A DNA stretch of 64,000 bases from Pseudevernia furfuracea. Taxonomy: Eukaryota; Ascomycota; Lecanoromycetes; Lecanorales; Parmeliaceae. Under the pieces are notes generated by a model that saw only the letters and a program-made list of their open reading frames with translations, had not been told where the DNA came from and made no database searches. Below are positions 11,362 through 22,236 of the stretch, piece by piece. How positions within the stretch are numbered: the first letter of the stretch is position 1; each line of letters begins with the position of its first letter. The position numbers and the translations under genes are program-made. The stretch is taken from contig JAIUPT010000027.1 in NCBI GenBank assembly GCA_022315425.1, forward strand, positions 77,001 through 141,000. Direction: 5' to 3'.

Positions 11362-11640
11362 GGGGTTAACCATCCTTCCATCCATCCATCCATCACACCA
11401 TTCAAGCCAAGTCCAAGCCAAGTCCAAGCAAAGTCCAAGCCAAGTCCATTCATTATAAGAAGTTCGTTCGGAACCCCTTCCCGCTCTCTCTCTTTTCCTC
11501 TTCTTCCTCTTCTTCTTCCTCATCTTCTTCTTCTTCCTCTTCCTCTTCCTCTTCCTCCCTTCACCTCACTCTTCACTCTTCCTCTTCCTCTTCCTCCCTT
11601 CACCTCACTCTTCACTCTTCCTCTTCCTCTTCCTCTCTCC
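11334..11640. repeat. Cluster of microsatellites and a polypyrimidine tract
   Basis: Four simple repeats follow one another: (TGAT)n at about 11334-11360, (CCAT)n at about 11371-11392, an 11-base unit like AAGTCCAAGCC repeated about four times at 11404-11448, and a CTT/CCT tract at about 11485-11640. The last contains a near-identical unit of about 45 bp (CTTCCTCTTCC...CACTCTTCACT) repeated in tandem. Frames across this stretch are products of the repeats. Confidence 0.9.
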
Positions 11641-12384
11641 ACCTCATAAGAATCCCCACACAGGCAGGAAACATCTCCAGTAACTTTATCCAGATATCCA
11701 CCAGCGCTTGTAGATAGATAGGTAGATAGGTAGGTAGAGTAGGTGTAGGGTGACATTGGTATTTTGCGTCCAGGAATACATACGACTAGCCAGCCTGCCA
11801 GCGATGGGGTGGGGAGTGGAACTTGCTCTTGGGCCTTGGGACTCGCCCGTCCCGCACAGTGTATAAGTGGTATGTATAGACAAAAACAAAGACAAACAAA
11901 ACAAACAAAACAAACAGAACATACACGTCAAGGAAAACCAGTTGACTCCCCCCCCCTTTCCCACAATTCACCTATGGTATTCAGCGACACGGGGGGGCTC
12001 CGACGCTCGAGCTCAGAAGAAGCGACAGAGACAAGCGAAAGCCCCCGGCATGGCTGGTGCATTGATATTTTATTTCCGCCACGCCATATGTATTCACGAG
12101 TCGAATTCCACAATGCCGCAGTGCGCAAGTCGCTTTTTGAAAATCAATCGTGCCGGATATATAGCGGCAGAGTCGCTAACTGGGTAAGAAGAGCGCGCGA
12201 AGTGGGTTTTTTGTTGTTTTTATAAAAAGGAAAAAAGAGTAGAGTATATACCTGACCTTGCGATGCGTGTCCCGTTCTCACTGATCCCCCCAAGTTTCTT
12301 TTCTTCACACGTTGCCTTCCTTCATAAGTACTCCTTTCCAACAAAAAAAAAAATGAAAAGATTTTCAAAAAAAAAAAAAAAAAA

Positions 12385-13022
12385 ATGAAAATGAAAATGA
12401 AACCATCAGCACGCTCGTTTGCCCTACTGATCTCCTTCTGCACCCTCTCCACCGCAACCGTAGCAGCTCTGTCCCTCACGTCGCCGCAAGTCGCAAACGC
12501 AACGGCACTGAATACCACCTCAGGGTACGTAAACTGAACCCCCCCCCCGTCCGTCTCCCAGCCCAACAAACCATGACATACCCACTCACTGCTCCCCCCC
12601 ATCCCCCCCTCAGGGCGACGACAATGACAATCACACCCAACGCGGACCCCCGGCCCCCCGACCCCTTCCAGATGCGCGTCCCCGGCACGACGACCAGCCT
12701 CATCTTCGGCAAATACGCCGCCCCGGTCGCCCCCTTCGACCTCGTCGGCATCGTCGAACGGGCGGAATACGAGACCGTGCGCGCGGTCGTGGAGGCGCGG
12801 GGCGACGGGCCCATCGCGCAGCCGACGTTTGAGTGGCGGCACGGACGCCTGTACCTGCGCGTGGAGCACGGGTTGGCGCTGACGTGGCTGATGATGGCGG
12901 ACGCGTTGCACGGCGTGGTGGAGTTTGGGCACTCGTACGCGTTTGTGGCGTGTCAGTTCACGGTGTTGGATGATGTGGTGGGGGTGGTGGGGAGTGGGAG
13001 TGTTGGGGTGGGGTATGGGTGA
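12385..13022 (+). CDS. Predicted secreted protein, function unknown
   Basis: Exon 1 (12385-12524) and exon 2 (12614-13022) join in phase across an 89-nt C-rich intron to give 182 residues. The N-terminus has a lysine-rich start (MKMKMKPS) followed by a hydrophobic stretch and Ala-x-Ala-like ending, a classical signal peptide. Three ATGs in a row (12385, 12391, 12397) follow an A-rich leader; any could be used. The mature part has NAT and NTT glycosylation sites, no cysteine-rich pattern, and a Gly/Val-rich tail. I do not recognise a family. A 375-codon frame on the opposite strand overlaps it and is considered spurious. Confidence 0.65.
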
Positions 13023-14773
13023 GGTGAGGTGAGGTGAGGATGGGGTGGAACTGGATGGATGGGGGTTGAAAAAGCTTTGGTAGATAAGAGTTGGGAGATT
13101 CGACTGCTGGGAGCATGGGCTGCGTTCAGGAGATGGGGAGCTCAGGTGACTGAAAACGATGGTTCGGATGATCCATGCCTGTAGATTGTAGATGAAGACT
13201 TTGTTATGCAATGGGAAGGTGAAAGGAAGTCTCAAGAGGACAGGACAAAGCAAGCGCAACACCTTTACCAAACCACCTCCATATCAGTGCTTTGGCAGCA
13301 TTTGAAGATTGCTCACTATTGGCACGTGTGACGCGAAAGAAAGTGAAGGATATGTACCGCACAGACGACAGCTTTAAGGGAATCGAGTCTGAAGCACTTC
13401 TAAGCGCACAGGCAATAGCGAGGACGCTGTTCGAGATTGCGCAGAAGCATTGGCGTCCCGGACTTTCAGACTCGACCTCGGTAGGTAGATGCAGCAAGCT
13501 TTGAAGTCAGAGCCGGTATGACGCACAAGGATTTGCTGTTCATACTTACTCCCAAACCTGGAAACAGGTGTCGCAGTGCAGTCACCTTTTTCTGTTTTTC
13601 AGCTGTCGCGTTTCTATCATGGTGGTGTTGAGCTTTCTTGTTTTTCTCGCTTTCCACGGGGCAAGAGTATTGCAGGAACGGCCCACCACATCTCTGTACT
13701 TTACACCCCTTTCCTTTGGACATCAACCCCTTTCGACTGCCACTCTTTGGCATCGGACGTATTATGTGTGCTCGACCTAACCCATGGGACGTGGTAAGGA
13801 TTCGATGTTGCGCCGTAGTGGCTGTCGCTGGGAGTCAGTAGTCTACCGTAGTAGCATGAAGTACACCTAGGACGTACTCAGTATACCGTAGCTGTATCTG
13901 TCTGTCGGAAGAAGCGGATAAGCGGAGATGAGATGATTGACTTTTCACTTTTTCACTTTTTCAGTTTGTGAAGAAAATGAAGAATCTGAATGGGGAAAGA
14001 TGGGAAAGTCAATTTTGGGCATGAAATGATGAAAGAGGGTTAGGGTTAGGGGGTGCATCCGAAAAGAGTGGGATCGACGGTAATGTACGTCATTCCCGCT
14101 CCGACGAGAACAGCTAGTTATCTTAATGCCCGCTGTTTACGCTTTTTTTTCCGCGGGAAAAGAAAGGTTAAAGTTTTCAGCCTTTCCCACAGTAGCAAAG
14201 ATCTTCCAAGTGGTGAAGGTTCCAGACCTTTTAATTGTTTTGATTGTTTTTGTGTGAGATTCCAATTGATGTAGCCTACCTCGTCCACCAATCACTTCGT
14301 CTCGTGACCTAGTATAAACCTCATGCATCCAATCAGTATAGAGTCAGTATAGACCGGGGGCTTCCCTTTTATCCTTTTACCCTGGCTTCCTCCTCCTTCT
14401 GCACCAGCACGATTCGGGTCTAATCGTCATGATACATATGGGCAACTTTAACTTCTTGAACGCAGGAACCCGATTACATGTATTGAATTGTGAATTGAAT
14501 TCAATTACCTTACTACCTATTGCATGTTTAGTCAAGCGGAATCGGAATGAAATGATGCACCAAAATCCGTCATGACGTTGATCTAAATGTCTCATTGTCT
14601 TGAGAGCTCCCTCTCACATTTGTTTGTCATTTCTTCATCTTCATTCGCCCATCAACCCACCAACCTTGGCCACTCTCCCTCACTCTTTCAAAATCACAAA
14701 CAGCACTGATTTGCAGCATTGAGCTCGGAATCTACCCTACTCGCCGCAACGCGAAGCGACAACAACCGCAAGA
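13023..14773. other. Intergenic; includes a short telomere-like motif
   Basis: No gene could be supported. At 14037-14052 the sequence GGGTTAGGGTTAGGGG contains about two and a half copies of the TTAGGG fungal telomere unit. Pyrimidine-rich sequence at 14600-14770 probably holds the promoter of the secreted hydrolase gene. Confidence 0.5.
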
Positions 14774-16169
14774 ATGTTCGTCAAATCCGCCCTCGGAGCG
14801 GTCGTGCTTGCTGGCTCAGCAGCTGCCAAAACATGCATCAACATGACCGTCCCAGTCACCATTTCTGCCCGCACCGGTGTCTTCAATATCGCCCTTCCAC
14901 AGACCAACCTCGATGCCACTACTTTCGTCCAGAACGATACACAGCAAGGCAGAAATTTCACTCAGACTGCGCTTTCGGGATACGCGACAACCTCCGGCAC
15001 GTACAATATCAGCGCTCAATTCTGTATGCCGAGCAGCATGAACGCCACTGCGACCAAGCCAACCGTCCAGGTCCTCACCCATGGAATTGGCTTCGACAAG
15101 ACGTGAGTGAATCTATGCCACGCAATCTGAATCGCCCTGCTGACAATGGCACGAGATACTGGGATCTCTCCTACAACAACTTCAATTACAGCTACGTTGA
15201 CGTAGCTACCGACATGTACAAGTACTGCACGCTTTCTTACGACCGCTTGGGCATCGGCAGTTCCTCTCATGGAGAGCCTCTGGATGAGATCCAATCGTCC
15301 CTGGAAGTTGCAGCCTTGGCTGAACTGACAATGATGCTGCGCAATGGCACATTCCCGGGTGTCAAGCAGACTTTCAGCAAAGTCACGCACGTTGGGTGAG
15401 CATTATCAGTACACTCTTCAAGGGCAGATCCTAACATTTTTTTCCAGCCACTCCTTCGGGTCTGCCCAGACATATGCCCTTGTCAACATGTACCCCACCA
15501 TCTCCGATGGGATCGTCTTGACCGGCTTCTCAATGAACAGTAGCTTCGTTGGCTTTTTTGCAGCAGGGTCAAACTTTGAGCAAGCGTACCTCAACCAGCC
15601 ATTCCGCTTCGGCAACACCTCTTTCTCTGTTGTGGAGTCTGTTCTCAATATGTACAGCCTGACAGACTATGTTGCTGGACTTTCGCCATCACCCAGTCTC
15701 AACTACCCTGCCGGATACCTGACGAACGCGAACATTGGCGCCAACCAGTACCTCTTCTTCCTGCCTGGCTTCTTTGATCCTGGTCTCTTGCTCGTGGGCG
15801 AGAACACGAAGCAGCCTGTCACAGTTGGCGAGCTGTTGACACTGAGTAGTGCGCCGATGATGAATGCCTTTGCTGGACCAGTGCTAGTTATTACCGGATG
15901 TAATTTCTCACAATCCACCCCGTATCGCAAAGCATGCTAATCTGATCCCAGCGAACGACCTGCCCTACTGCGGAGGCAACTGTCTCGCCACCGGCAACGC
16001 ATCTCTTCCCTCGATCCCAGCAGCAGTGGCCATGAACTTCCCCAAGGTGTCATCAAGCAACTTCGAGGCGTACGTTCAGCCCAACTCAGGCCACGGCATC
16101 AATCTGCACTACAACGCCACCGGCGCGTACGATGTGATCCAGACGTTCTTGCAGTCGAAGGGCTTGTGA
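14774..16169 (+). CDS. Secreted alpha/beta-hydrolase
   Basis: Four exons (14774-15102, 15156-15395, 15448-15899, 15952-16169) splice in phase to 412 residues; all introns are 51-53 nt with GT..AG ends. Residues 1-19 (MFVKSALGAVVLAGSAAAK) are a signal peptide, and there are many N-x-S/T sites, so the protein is probably exported and glycosylated. The nucleophile elbow is G190-H-S192-F-G194, and the second intron splits the first glycine codon of that motif. The likely catalytic histidine is His388 in NSGHGINLHY. Cysteine pairs near the C-terminus (PYCGGNC) may form a disulfide. This matches a fungal secreted hydrolase family whose substrate is generally unknown (ester or lactone candidates). 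Confidence 0.85.
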
Positions 16170-16745
16170 ATGGAAAGCCAGACGCGAAGTAGGGAAGCAA
16201 GAACGCATCTCATGGTTGAACGAATCAAAAATCACGCAACGTCCACTGCGGACTTAGCCGTTTAATGCTAATCGGGCGATCTGCATAGATCACAACACCC
16301 AATTGTACATAAAAAAAACCCTCAATAATACTGTAATTAGCCCAAAAGGATCCCAAGCATTACCTCAGGGGAAGAACTGGCGATCATTCTCCTAGGTATT
16401 TCATGTGACGGACGAGGCCCTCTGCATCGTACGTGAAGTAGGTACGTCTTTCGATAGTGTTGCATATGTGCGTTGTAACCGAACCAAATCCCTTGGCGCG
16501 GCTCCCGATTGCATTCGCGGTAACCTAAGGTTCTGTCTGCATCACGTCGCCTTTTGGCGCTCCAATACCTTCACACTTCTCTCTGAAACACAAATTCCCA
16601 AGCCAGTGCCATGCAGCAAAGACAAAAAAAAAATGATGACCGTGACTGCCGAGCATATACCTACCTTATATATCGTCCACAGACTAAAGTTGAAGGCACT
16701 AAAGTCGTAAACTAACCAAATCGAGGTTTTTGTGCCCCGTGGGCA

Positions 16746-16827
16746 TTGAAATCCGTGGTGGATCAACTACCATTGTGCCGCCCCGATAGCGCCCGCGACG
16801 GTTGTTGGCTTTATTTTGCATCAAGTT
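16746..16827 (+). repeat. Dispersed 80-bp repeat, copy 1
   Basis: About 80 bp beginning TTGAAATCCGTGGTGGATCA and containing TGCCGCCCCGATAGCGCCCG is found again at 47412-47487 in the same orientation, with about 90% identity and a few small indels. It is GC-rich against AT-rich flanks. The element type is unknown. Confidence 0.85.
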
Positions 16828-18042
16828 AAAAATTCTATCTTTTTAATGTCAGAAAGACAAACTTTACATTCAAAAAAACGACACTCTTACAAAGTTACAA
16901 TGTGGATCACGTAAAGATGTTGCAGCTCGTCGCACTCTCGAATCGAAAGACGTTACAGCGAGGCAAAAAAAATATATAACTTGAGTCGTTTCTAAAAAAG
17001 GAAAGACTTCTGCGAGTCGTGCGACTGGACCGAGGGAAAATGCATCGTCACCCAGAGATAGAGATAATCATCTGCGACAGGGAGTACTTGTTTTATCAAA
17101 GAATCGATCGTCTGAATCTGGACTGTCTATTCAGATCAAGAAGTTCTGTTAGTTCCATGGCAATATCACGTTAATTAAATGCACGAGCATCTCGACTCAG
17201 CTATTGAACAATCATCTGCGAGAGGGAGTACAAATACTATCAAAGAACTGGCAGCTTAAGCCAGATCGCGCCGACCGCCTCAAGAAGTTTCGTGAATCTT
17301 ATGGCAATATTAGGTTAAAATTTATGTCATCCGGATGCCGATACGGAGATAATTGGTTATGGACGAGAGTATCAATACTATCTAAGGCACGGTCAATTCA
17401 GCTTCGTCAGTCCTGTCTTCTACTCGTCAACCATCTACCCTTAGCCCAGTAAGCTTTCTACACATTACACTCATGATTGCATGTTGATTTACAACATGGT
17501 AGCAACACCGTTATTCGATGTCAATTGACTGTCGAATGATTCCAGGAGACCCTCCACCATAGCTAGACATCTCATTTGCTTTGCTAGTTACCCCATCAAA
17601 TCATCTGCAAAAGGCTACTGTTAGCAGCGGGACCAAGAGGACAGCTGTCGCATGAGCCCGGAGGTTGCCGAGCGTAACCGAATCGCTTGGCATACGCATG
17701 CCAAGCGGATCCTTGGCGTGAGAAGCTTAAGAGGGCCATGCCCCGAAGTTTCCCATTTTCCTTCCTTAAGAATTAGTCTTACTATTAGATATACTATACG
17801 CAATATATATATCTTCGCTAAGTTCACATTGCTACACAACCCTAGCCTGTCTTATATATATCTATATTATATAAGCCAGTCTAACAGCTACCTTATCAAA
17901 GTCTTTCGCAGACGCTCTTATTCTTTCGCTACGCTTCTACACTCTTTTGCAAATCTTCTAGCAAGGGCCTAGACGAGCAGTCACGCTTGCTGACTACGTC
18001 CTCGATGTCGACAACGTCCGTATCACTGTCGATCGTAGAGCT

Positions 18043-18420
18043 GTGGTCTTAGCCTATCAGATTGACGAGTTTATTAAGACAGCACATCCTCACCTTGGTC
18101 TGTTGAAGCCTTCAGCAGAAGGAGTGGTCCACTACCTTATCACCCACATCTTGAGACCACCAGAACTATCCAGAGCCTCGTTATCATCACGAGACGACAG
18201 AGCAAGGGCTAGATCCAACTCACTAGGGCTCGAGACAGTATCAACCTGGCCAACAGACTGGGCCATTGATAAGCCAGCCTTCCGCAAAGCCCTCAGGCTT
18301 TTCGATAGTCTCACTACACAGCTAGCTGAGCTGTTGAAGCCTTCGTCAACAGGTGCTACCTCGACAGGTACGACAGGTATATCTGCTTCGTTAACTTCAG
18401 CGACTGAAGTCAAAACATAG
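18043..18420 (+). other. Unassigned open frame, 125 codons, possible mobile-element remnant
   Basis: The frame is open upstream to about 17970 and reads as a plausible soluble protein (IDEFIKTAHPHLGLLKP; TDWAIDKPAFRKALRLFDSL). It ends in a Ser/Thr-rich tail. It lies between AT-rich sequence and the recombinase relic, so a mobile-element origin such as a gag-like product is possible. I recognise no domain and cannot confirm expression. Confidence 0.25.
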
Positions 18421-19238
18421 CTGAGAGACATAGATCGAGTTCATAATTACGCGTGTACAAATCGCTTAGCAAACTGGGCAAAGAGCTATACATTAGCACG
18501 ATAAGTGATCTTTCGATTGATTGTTCGTTGACGTGTCTCGCTTTAGTAGAACTGGGGGTTAGTCGATTACATGACTAGGGCGTATCACGATACTAGTGAA
18601 TTTAATATAAATTATTAATAAACTATGTAAATAGATAAAAAAGACACGTAATTAACGAAAATATATATATATCTATTCTATATTAATAAATAGTTTTTTA
18701 TTCGAAATTATCTTATTTAAAATTATTATTATTTTCTTAAACTGGATCCGGGTAAAACGGTAGCTCTTTTCGGCATACGTGGACGCTGTTTTAAGCGCCT
18801 TTTGCACCAGGGTCCCTTGCCCACGCCATGCCGCCTGAACGGTTGATGCGGTCGCCCCCCCACTCCCTCTCCCACACTCTCAACAGCTGTATGCAGGCTT
18901 GCGCGCTAGTTGATCGCGTCGAGTCAAGACGTTCGTTCCTGCATCATCTCCTTGACCATCTTCATCACTTCACCATAGGTCGCTCGCCGAATTTTCGATG
19001 CGTGGTCGAGCAAATAAAGGGGTGGGGAGACGAAGAGGGGACAAGAGGGAGAGAAAGGGAGGGAGGACACTGAGATCCCCAGCCGTTTCAGGTGCCCATA
19101 AAGATGGCCCTGCTCCTCCCCTCCGTCTTCCTATCTGCCTCCCTCTCTACCTAACTTACTTCCCTCTATTCATCGCTATCCTCAAGGACTCACATTCGCT
19201 CTTTTACACACAGACAACCCTTCTTATCGTCATTCGTT

Positions 19239-21580
19239 ATGGCTCGTCGCAAAGTATTGCTGCATACTCAACAGCAACACGCGAACTCCTCTCACGTCTC
19301 CCCCTCCACGAGAAGCCCGCTCTCAGCTCGAGAATATTATAACACACGATACGAGAAGGTCGATAAAAGCCATCGATCAACGACTCTTTACGTCGATGTC
19401 ATCAATTCACACATCGATCGTCTCGAAGATTTATGAAGAGAATAAGTCATCTTCAGTATGAATTCTACAGTCCTTTTGCTCACGTTATTTATCCTCGATC
19501 TCTAAATATTGCGACATCGTCGACATCGATCTCTATTACACACTCAAAAGATCGATAATAAGTCGAATCAAGAACTTTTTTTATTGAATATATAACAACT
19601 ACTTCGTCAAGAAAATTAGTTCGATCGAGACCTATTAACATCAATTGAGTCAGCTCTACATCAAATGAAAAGGTCGACGAATCAGTCTGTTGACCTTAAA
19701 GGAAATCTACAATGTAATCGAAAGCGCACACATTGATACTTTTACACACACGAGTAATCGTTAAAATAGTTTATTAACGATTCACTAATCGAAGAACACA
19801 GACTAAACGACAGCGAAATCGACAAGCCTCTCTTGAATATAGTGAATTTCGTGAAGATACTACGTTGTCATTGAGTGAGTGACACTAACATCTTCTCTCA
19901 CGAACGTCAACGGGTTCAACTGACAACGATTCTACTGATCGCGACGTTTACTGAATCCCGATTCGAAGCCCTTCTCGAAATCATCTATCGCGATCTGAAT
20001 TTGTTCGTTCAGCGTGATAAGAGTACTGAGAAAGTGGTGCTCACCTTATAGCTGAAGCTCACTCGAATCAAGTCTCGTAAGAAGCGTAAGAGACCGTGAG
20101 TGATCGTCAAGAAATCGTATTTATTAATCTAACGAGTATACAGGAAAACCTATATATTCTTTATCGATGCCAATTCCGTCTTTTATATAATATTTCATAT
20201 CATCGACCTCGTCTGCGACGACGACGCCTATCTTTTCTCAAATATAAACCCCAGAACAGTTCTGACGCTGAGCGTCAGAAAAGAATTGAACTGTCAATTA
20301 ATCTCGTGGAAAGAGAATATACTAAACGTATCGTTGTTTCGTGCGTCTGTGTAAACCCCTAGAAACTATGTCACCTCGACCGAGACGGCGCTCTCTTACG
20401 AGAGATATTACGAGTGAATCAAACGATTAGGAGAAGAGACTGACCTTGTATAGATCTTTACAACCTATTGTCTTCGACGAGCGACGAGAAATGTTATCAA
20501 TAATGAGTCTTAAGACTTCTGATCTAGGGGAACCTAGACTAATATAATCATTCACTAGATGATTTCAATTCTAATGAGGTCGTTCCCAATCTGATCATGA
20601 ATCACATCAGCTCAGTCATCTTCCAGCGTAACTATCTGTCGCGAATAATTCGATACGACACCCAAGCCGCATACGGGAATACGGCGCCTCGAACGGAGTT
20701 GATTCAAGCGGTCAATCGAATAAGTCGACGAATCGATTCTCGACGACTCAAAGAGTTGACCGAGGCGCAGAGTGCAAGTATCCGCCAGGAGAAAGAAATT
20801 CAGAAGCTTCGCGACCGTCGAGATGAACTATTCCAGCGCATTCGACATCAGTTCACGTTCATTTACCGTGCAGAGAGACAAGTCATCTACGATTAGTATG
20901 AGATCGTCAAACGAGCCGTGGATCGAAAGATCAAAGCGCGAGAACGGGAGCTCATGAAACAGATACAAAAAGAATACGACATCGTCGCTTCGGTGCAGGA
21001 CATGCGAGCGCAGCTCGAGAGAGATGTGAAGTTACTCAGTTCTGTTCTTTGCACCTCAGGGCAATACGCATTTGTGAAACGATCACGCATCGCCAAGGCC
21101 TTCTTCGGCCCGCCGTCGACTTGTAGTGCCGAGGACGATGTGGATTGGCGGGTATTCATTATCGATGATATGATGTCACTCTGTATTCGGCAGGAGGGAG
21201 TGTTTCGCAAAGCCCGCCGAACACGGAGGATTCAGGCGAGGGAAAGTAATCCTGATGATAACGCAGAACGTCCCTTGAACGTCATCAAATTCGAGTCTGA
21301 GTCGGACTCCTCGGTCTCCCATCTCTTTTCTGTAAGATATAAACCCTATCAGTGCCTTTACTGTCTCGATGACATCGACCTACCTTTGAAGAAGCGACTC
21401 CACAACCTTAACAATAAATATTCGTTGCAGCGGCACTTCGACCGCCGTCACCCTTTTCGGCCCCGCGAACCCTGTTCTTTCCCTCATCCCGAATGTGCGA
21501 CAGTCACGCTTGACAATGTGATACACTTTAAGAATCATACGGCGACCGTTCACGGAGTCTATATGTCTGACAGAATTTAG
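19239..21580 (+). pseudogene. Decayed DUF3435 (FluG-type) tyrosine recombinase, Starship captain family
   Basis: Successive stretches line up with DUF3435 proteins. At 19862-20090 the readable peptide includes HERQRVQLTTILL and SRFEALLEI, the region around the first catalytic Arg. At 20597-20896 it includes NHISSVIFQRNYLSRII and IRYDTQAAY, the region of the catalytic His and nucleophilic Tyr. At 20918-21580 follows the C-terminal part with a Cys/His cluster (CLYCLDD...HFDRRHP...HFKNHTATVHG). Many stops and frame breaks interrupt it; examples are TGA where Trp is expected at 19871 and TAG where Gln is expected near 20896. DUF3435 proteins mobilise giant Starship elements in fungi. This copy cannot be functional. 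Confidence 0.75.
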
Positions 21581-22236
21581 CTTGTCTCGATGAGTTTTAG
21601 GCTGATTGTTGATTTTCCTGGCCTCACGGATTGATTATGTATACTAAGGTGCGTCCCTGTGTAGCGAGAAACCCCCCGTGCCGAGAAATGTTTTTTGTTC
21701 AGACATCTTAAGTCTTTCCTTGTGAGCCTATAAAGTTATAGCCAGTATAATAATGTCCTTTACGCATTTCTCCTCAGGAAACCGGTTTGCAATAAGAAAA
21801 ATACGACGATCTTGGTCATGCTGTCAATCGTTTCGTTCACGGCGTCTAGGACTAAATTAGCTTTACCCCCCTGCTCTATCGCGACTATCAATATATTTTC
21901 AAATTTCGGAGGATTAGAATAATAATCCTATTAAAGAAAAATATATTTACAAGTATTAAAGATGCGTAACACTCAAAAAAGCATGCACTTCAAAGTTTCT
22001 CCGTGTAAGGGAACGCTCGGTGTCTTGACATATAGATTTAGCGCGCTTACATAGGCGAGTATTATTCATTTAGTCACTTGTATTATACTCTGTACTATTT
22101 GAATTGAAATGAAGTGCAGCGTTCTTTTAGAAACTTCGACAGTCATGTGTTCACTACTTTTAGCGTCCGCGCCCATTATTGGTGTCGTGGCCGAGGTGGC
22201 CTCTTGTCACCCGTCACTCGCACCACAATCGCTAAC

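Larger units (their letters stand above)
16170..19238. other. Gene-poor stretch with repeats; one unassigned frame
   Basis: No confirmed gene. It contains one copy of a dispersed repeat (16746-16827), an AT-rich segment at 18600-18730 and the unassigned 18043-18420 frame. Short frames elsewhere have no recognisable content. Confidence 0.45.

Noticed and set aside
11241..11756. Several frames rich in Ser/Pro/Leu or Arg/Gly/Lys
   Set aside because: All are translations of the simple-repeat cluster.
12144..13271. A 375-codon minus-strand frame
   Set aside because: It overlaps the spliced secreted-protein gene on the other strand, contains poly-Phe from an A-run and shows no domain.
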